A DNA stretch of 64,000 nt from Oscillatoriophycideae cyanobacterium NC_groundwater_1537_Pr4_S-0.65um_50_18 (lineage in GTDB: Bacteria > Cyanobacteriota > Cyanobacteriia > Elainellales > Elainellaceae): positions 1 through 64,000 of the forward strand of contig JACQYI010000037.1 in the NCBI GenBank assembly GCA_016208305.1, read 5' to 3'. The notes beneath the pieces are model-generated. The model searched no databases and had not been told where the DNA came from. It saw nothing but the letters and a program-made list of their open reading frames with translations. The translations under genes and the position numbers were made by a program. Positions 61,253 to 64,000 of the stretch are shown piece by piece (within the stretch, counting starts at the first letter, position 1; each line of letters begins with the position of its first letter).

Positions 61253-63235
61253 ATGAAGATGATGCATCGCACCGCTTACCTAGCTCTGTTTATCATGGCC
61301 ACCAGCCTTGCGATCGCCTCCCGCGCGATCGCCCAAGCCCCCAGTTATCCCACTACCATCATCCCCTGCCCTACGGTGCTGCCCCCCAAGGAAGTTGAAG
61401 GGAAAACCATCACCTGTGGCATTCTCACGGTGCCCGAAAACTATGACGAACCTGAGGGACGCCAGATCGATTTAACCTACGCCGTACTCCACAGCCGCAG
61501 CCTATCGCCCGCCCCCGACCCAATCATGGATCTGCGCGGTGGCCCAGGGGGCAGCACTCTAGAAGCAAGCGCACTAGAGACACGGGCAATCATTTATGAA
61601 TCTCTGCGCCAGACCCGCGACATTATTGTGCTGGATCAACGGGGCACCCAATTCTCTAATCGGCTGAGCTGTACGCCAGTGGCGCTAATCACCCTGGGGG
61701 TTTTGCTAGATTCCAGCAGTGAATATGCCGGGGCGCTCGACCCGCTGCTAGCAAAGATGCGATCGCGTTTTCCCAACGACAACGACGACACGCTCCAACA
61801 ATATGCCTTCTTCGACCTCTGTGCAGGGGTACTCGAAAACCACGGCAGCGACCTGAGCAACTACAACTCCCCCAACAGCGCCCAGGATGTAGCGAACTTG
61901 ACTACCGCCCTCGGCTACGACCAGATCAACCTCTACGGCATTTCCTACGGCACCTACCTGGCCCAGCGGATTATGACCAACCACCCTGACCGGGTGCGCA
62001 GCGCAGTGCTCGACTCAACGGTGCCCCTTCAGGCCAACAAGTATGAAGCCATCGTCCGCGACCTGGAGATCAGCTTTCTCAACCTGGTGGAAGACTGCGA
62101 GGCCGATGCCGCCTGTCGTGCCGCCTACCCCAACCTGACAGAGCGCACCCAAGCCCTGCTCAACAAGCTGGATGAAGCCCCGATTCCTCTAGCTGAACCC
62201 ATCACCCCCCAGGGGCAAACAACCCCCATTGACCGCATCACCTCAGCGAATTTTGCCACCCTGATCCAGTCTATGAACGGGCGACCCCGCCAGATTGCCC
62301 CCTACATGCCGCTAATTGTCCATGAGCTAGAGCAGGGTGTCACCACAACTTTTGCGGGGATCGTTACTGGAGCACTGTTTGCCAACCAACCGCTACCGCC
62401 GACCGTCGAACCCTCAGTAGATACCTACCGTCTGCAAGCCCGCGATCTTGAAGCCAAAGCCGTGGACATTTTGCGGGCGCAAGCGGCTGCGGCAGAAACC
62501 AGCCGTCCCGCCAGCCGCTGGGTGCAGCAGGTTCAGGATCTTGCCAACACCCTGCCCGAATCGCAGAAGACCCTGCTGTTAGCCAATTTCTATGGGGTTG
62601 GCTACTTAGAGACTCCCCGCAACCGGGAGACTCTGCTCACCTTTGTGGCAGAAGAGTTTGAGGGCGACACCGCCGCCACCCTTACGACCGCTGTCAACGC
62701 TATGTCGGAAGTGGAGGTGCGCCATGTGTATGATGTGGTGGCTGCGCTCACCGATTCCGTCTTGCCGATCGATAAAGAGATCACCACAGGTATGTTTCGC
62801 AGTGTAGACTGCCGCGAAATGGTGTCCTTTAGCGACCCGGCCCAAACCCAGGAAAACTACGACACCATGCTAATACCCCAACTGGGTCAGGGGCGACTGG
62901 TTGCCGCCCAACAAGCCTATGCGCTCTGCTCCTTCTGGCCGGTAGAGCCTGCCCCCGCTAGGGAACATGCCCCCGTAAACAGCACGATTCCCACCTTGGT
63001 GCTGCAAGGCCGCTACGACGTGCAAACCAACAGTGAAATGGGCCGTATGGCAATGGAGGGGCTACGCAATGGCACCTTTGTGGAGCTTTCCAGCACCGGG
63101 CATGGAGCGATCGTCTACTCCCAGTGCGCCAAAGATATCGGCGTTGCGTTTGTGAATGACCCCGATCGCACCCCAGACACGAGCTGCACTACCGACCTAT
63201 TCCCTAAATTTGTACTGCCGCCCACAGAGAACTGA
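61253..63235 (+). CDS. Secreted alpha/beta hydrolase, TAP-like peptidase (S33)
   Basis: The 660-residue protein has signal peptide HRTAYLALFIMATSLAIASR, cut after AIAQ. Motifs: DPIMDLRGGPGGSTLEA, IIVLDQRGTQFSNRLSC, nucleophile Ser in LYGISYGTYLAQR, acid in LQGRYDVQTNSEM and His in SSTGHGAIVYSQC. It is highly similar throughout to the protein at 50714, including the helical lid, so the pair comes from a recent duplication separated now by 8.5 kb of other hydrolase genes. No purine-rich ribosome site precedes the ATG, as also at 50714. Confidence 0.9.
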   Translation: MKMMHRTAYLALFIMATSLAIASRAIAQAPSYPTTIIPCPTVLPPKEVEGKTITCGILTVPENYDEPEGRQIDLTYAVLHSRSLSPAPDPIMDLRGGPGGSTLEASALETRAIIYESLRQTRDIIVLDQRGTQFSNRLSCTPVALITLGVLLDSSSEYAGALDPLLAKMRSRFPNDNDDTLQQYAFFDLCAGVLENHGSDLSNYNSPNSAQDVANLTTALGYDQINLYGISYGTYLAQRIMTNHPDRVRSAVLDSTVPLQANKYEAIVRDLEISFLNLVEDCEADAACRAAYPNLTERTQALLNKLDEAPIPLAEPITPQGQTTPIDRITSANFATLIQSMNGRPRQIAPYMPLIVHELEQGVTTTFAGIVTGALFANQPLPPTVEPSVDTYRLQARDLEAKAVDILRAQAAAAETSRPASRWVQQVQDLANTLPESQKTLLLANFYGVGYLETPRNRETLLTFVAEEFEGDTAATLTTAVNAMSEVEVRHVYDVVAALTDSVLPIDKEITTGMFRSVDCREMVSFSDPAQTQENYDTMLIPQLGQGRLVAAQQAYALCSFWPVEPAPAREHAPVNSTIPTLVLQGRYDVQTNSEMGRMAMEGLRNGTFVELSSTGHGAIVYSQCAKDIGVAFVNDPDRTPDTSCTTDLFPKFVLPPTEN

Positions 63236-63357
63236 ATAACGGCATGAACTACGGCATGAACTGTTGAGGGGCGCACGACCCTGCACCCCTGCGAGGAATC
63301 TGAAAGGATAGATTCAACGATGCATTTCGTATGCGCCTTCCAACCGATCGCCCCCAC

Positions 63358-63939
63358 TCAAGCAAAGATCTCAGCCGGATTCAGCGCAAAGGCAGGCACA
63401 ACAGTCGATCGAATAACTTCTGTTCCGCTGTAAATCTGATCTTCATACTGTCCATTCACCCACAGGCACAGCGTCACCTGCCGAGTTTCTGGATCGACAA
63501 TCCAATATTCGGCAATGCCGCGTGCCGCATATTCGGTGTGTTTGTAGCGGTAGTCCCGTTCGCGATTGGTCTGGCCAGGGCTGACAACCTCTACCACCAG
63601 CGCGGGGGGTGGCATATCCCGCGTAATGGTGGCACGGGTACTCTCTGCAACAGCGGCCTTCGAGGCTTCGGTATGCACTAGCAAATCTGGGATACGCGCT
63701 GTAGCGCGCCGCCCGGTCACTTCAATTTCTGTATCTTTGTAGGCTAGAAGCGCAAAGGGCATGTGTTTCGCAAATTCAAACAACAACCTCCGGGCAATAT
63801 CGTTGTTTTCCTCAGATTCAGGGGGCATTTCGATCAGCACTCCATTGACCAACTCGTATCGGGTGTCTGTGCCATCGTCATGGTGCAGATATTCCTCAAA
63901 GGTCAGGCATTGGGATTCAGTTGGGAGAGCTTGGCTCAT
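63358..63939 (-). CDS. Uma2/DUF820-family PD-(D/E)XK nuclease-fold protein
   Basis: Read from ATG at 63939 it has 193 residues, the normal length of this family, which is very abundant in cyanobacteria. It shows [20 protein letters not shown], the RIPDLLVH strand with the catalytic Asp, [20 protein letters not shown] with the catalytic Glu, [19 protein letters not shown] and [12 protein letters not shown]. The fold is that of restriction endonucleases. The family is often linked to mobile DNA, but its role is not established. The frame is open to 63993; that extension is not conserved. Confidence 0.92.
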   Translation of the reverse strand: MSQALPTESQCLTFEEYLHHDDGTDTRYELVNGVLIEMPPESEENNDIARRLLFEFAKHMPFALLAYKDTEIEVTGRRATARIPDLLVHTEASKAAVAESTRATITRDMPPPALVVEVVSPGQTNRERDYRYKHTEYAARGIAEYWIVDPETRQVTLCLWVNGQYEDQIYSGTEVIRSTVVPAFALNPAEIFA

Positions 63940-64000
63940 CTGTATAGCGCTCCGCTCACATACGACTGGTTTACATACGGCTACAGCGTTCACAAATTGC

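Overview
The window is chromosomal DNA from a phycobilisome-containing cyanobacterium. The palindrome GCGATCGC (HIP1) and its core CGATCG recur throughout. There is a CpcS/CpeS-type bilin lyase, a type IV pilin, a sucrose phosphatase beside a GH100 invertase, a DUF4278 protein and several other typically cyanobacterial families. I cannot name the genus. No rRNA, tRNA or CRISPR array was seen.

Layout. 0-5.4 kb: bilin lyase, a long gene-poor stretch with a broken copy of a LysR gene end, a CHRD-domain protein with RTX-like repeats, and the intact LysR regulator. 5.4-13.1 kb: DMT transporter, sucrose locus (GH100 invertase and sucrose-phosphate phosphatase, head to head), an ABC exporter, a DUF4278 protein and a membrane-anchored GTPase. 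13.3-19.8 kb: methyltransferase, type IV pilin and two tandem SPINDLY/OGT-like GT41 glycosyltransferases, which look like a surface-protein (pilin) modification locus. 19.8-21.5 kb: a Ser/Thr kinase-TPR gene that has lost its catalytic core.

21.8-37.5 kb, all on the minus strand, is the most interesting part. From upstream to downstream it holds a sensor kinase and OmpR-type regulator; a 70-residue peptide with a double-glycine leader and a 32-residue, Cys-free, Arg/Lys/Ser-rich tail; an 812-residue fusion of an APH-type kinase with a HopA1-like domain; a C39-peptidase ABC exporter; a HlyD adaptor; three glycosyltransferases; a second ABC exporter; and a second APH-type kinase. The kinase plus HopA1 pair is the dehydration module known from class V lanthipeptides and thioamitides. 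Fused in one chain, beside a C39 exporter and a polybasic peptide with no Cys, it suggests an undescribed RiPP system making a cationic, dehydroalanine-bearing and perhaps glycosylated peptide.

37.6-39.5 kb is a scrap zone with small regulator or antitoxin genes and a truncated IS200-like (RAYT) transposase.

39.5-63.3 kb, all on the plus strand, is an island of secreted and membrane hydrolases: four TAP-like S33 peptidases, an amidase, a lipase, an M1 aminopeptidase, an intact PrsW protease and a gutted copy, and three CPBP proteases. Interleaved are an MscS channel, an AIM24-like protein and a family of small secreted proteins built from shuffled domains. Paralogy within the island is strong, and its 45-49 and 50.7-63 kb parts look richer in GC by eye. 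The window ends with a Uma2/DUF820 nuclease-fold gene on the minus strand.

Hairpins with long variable stems and a similar apical loop lie at 3' ends of genes at 3.8, 8.8, 21.6 and 34.8 kb.
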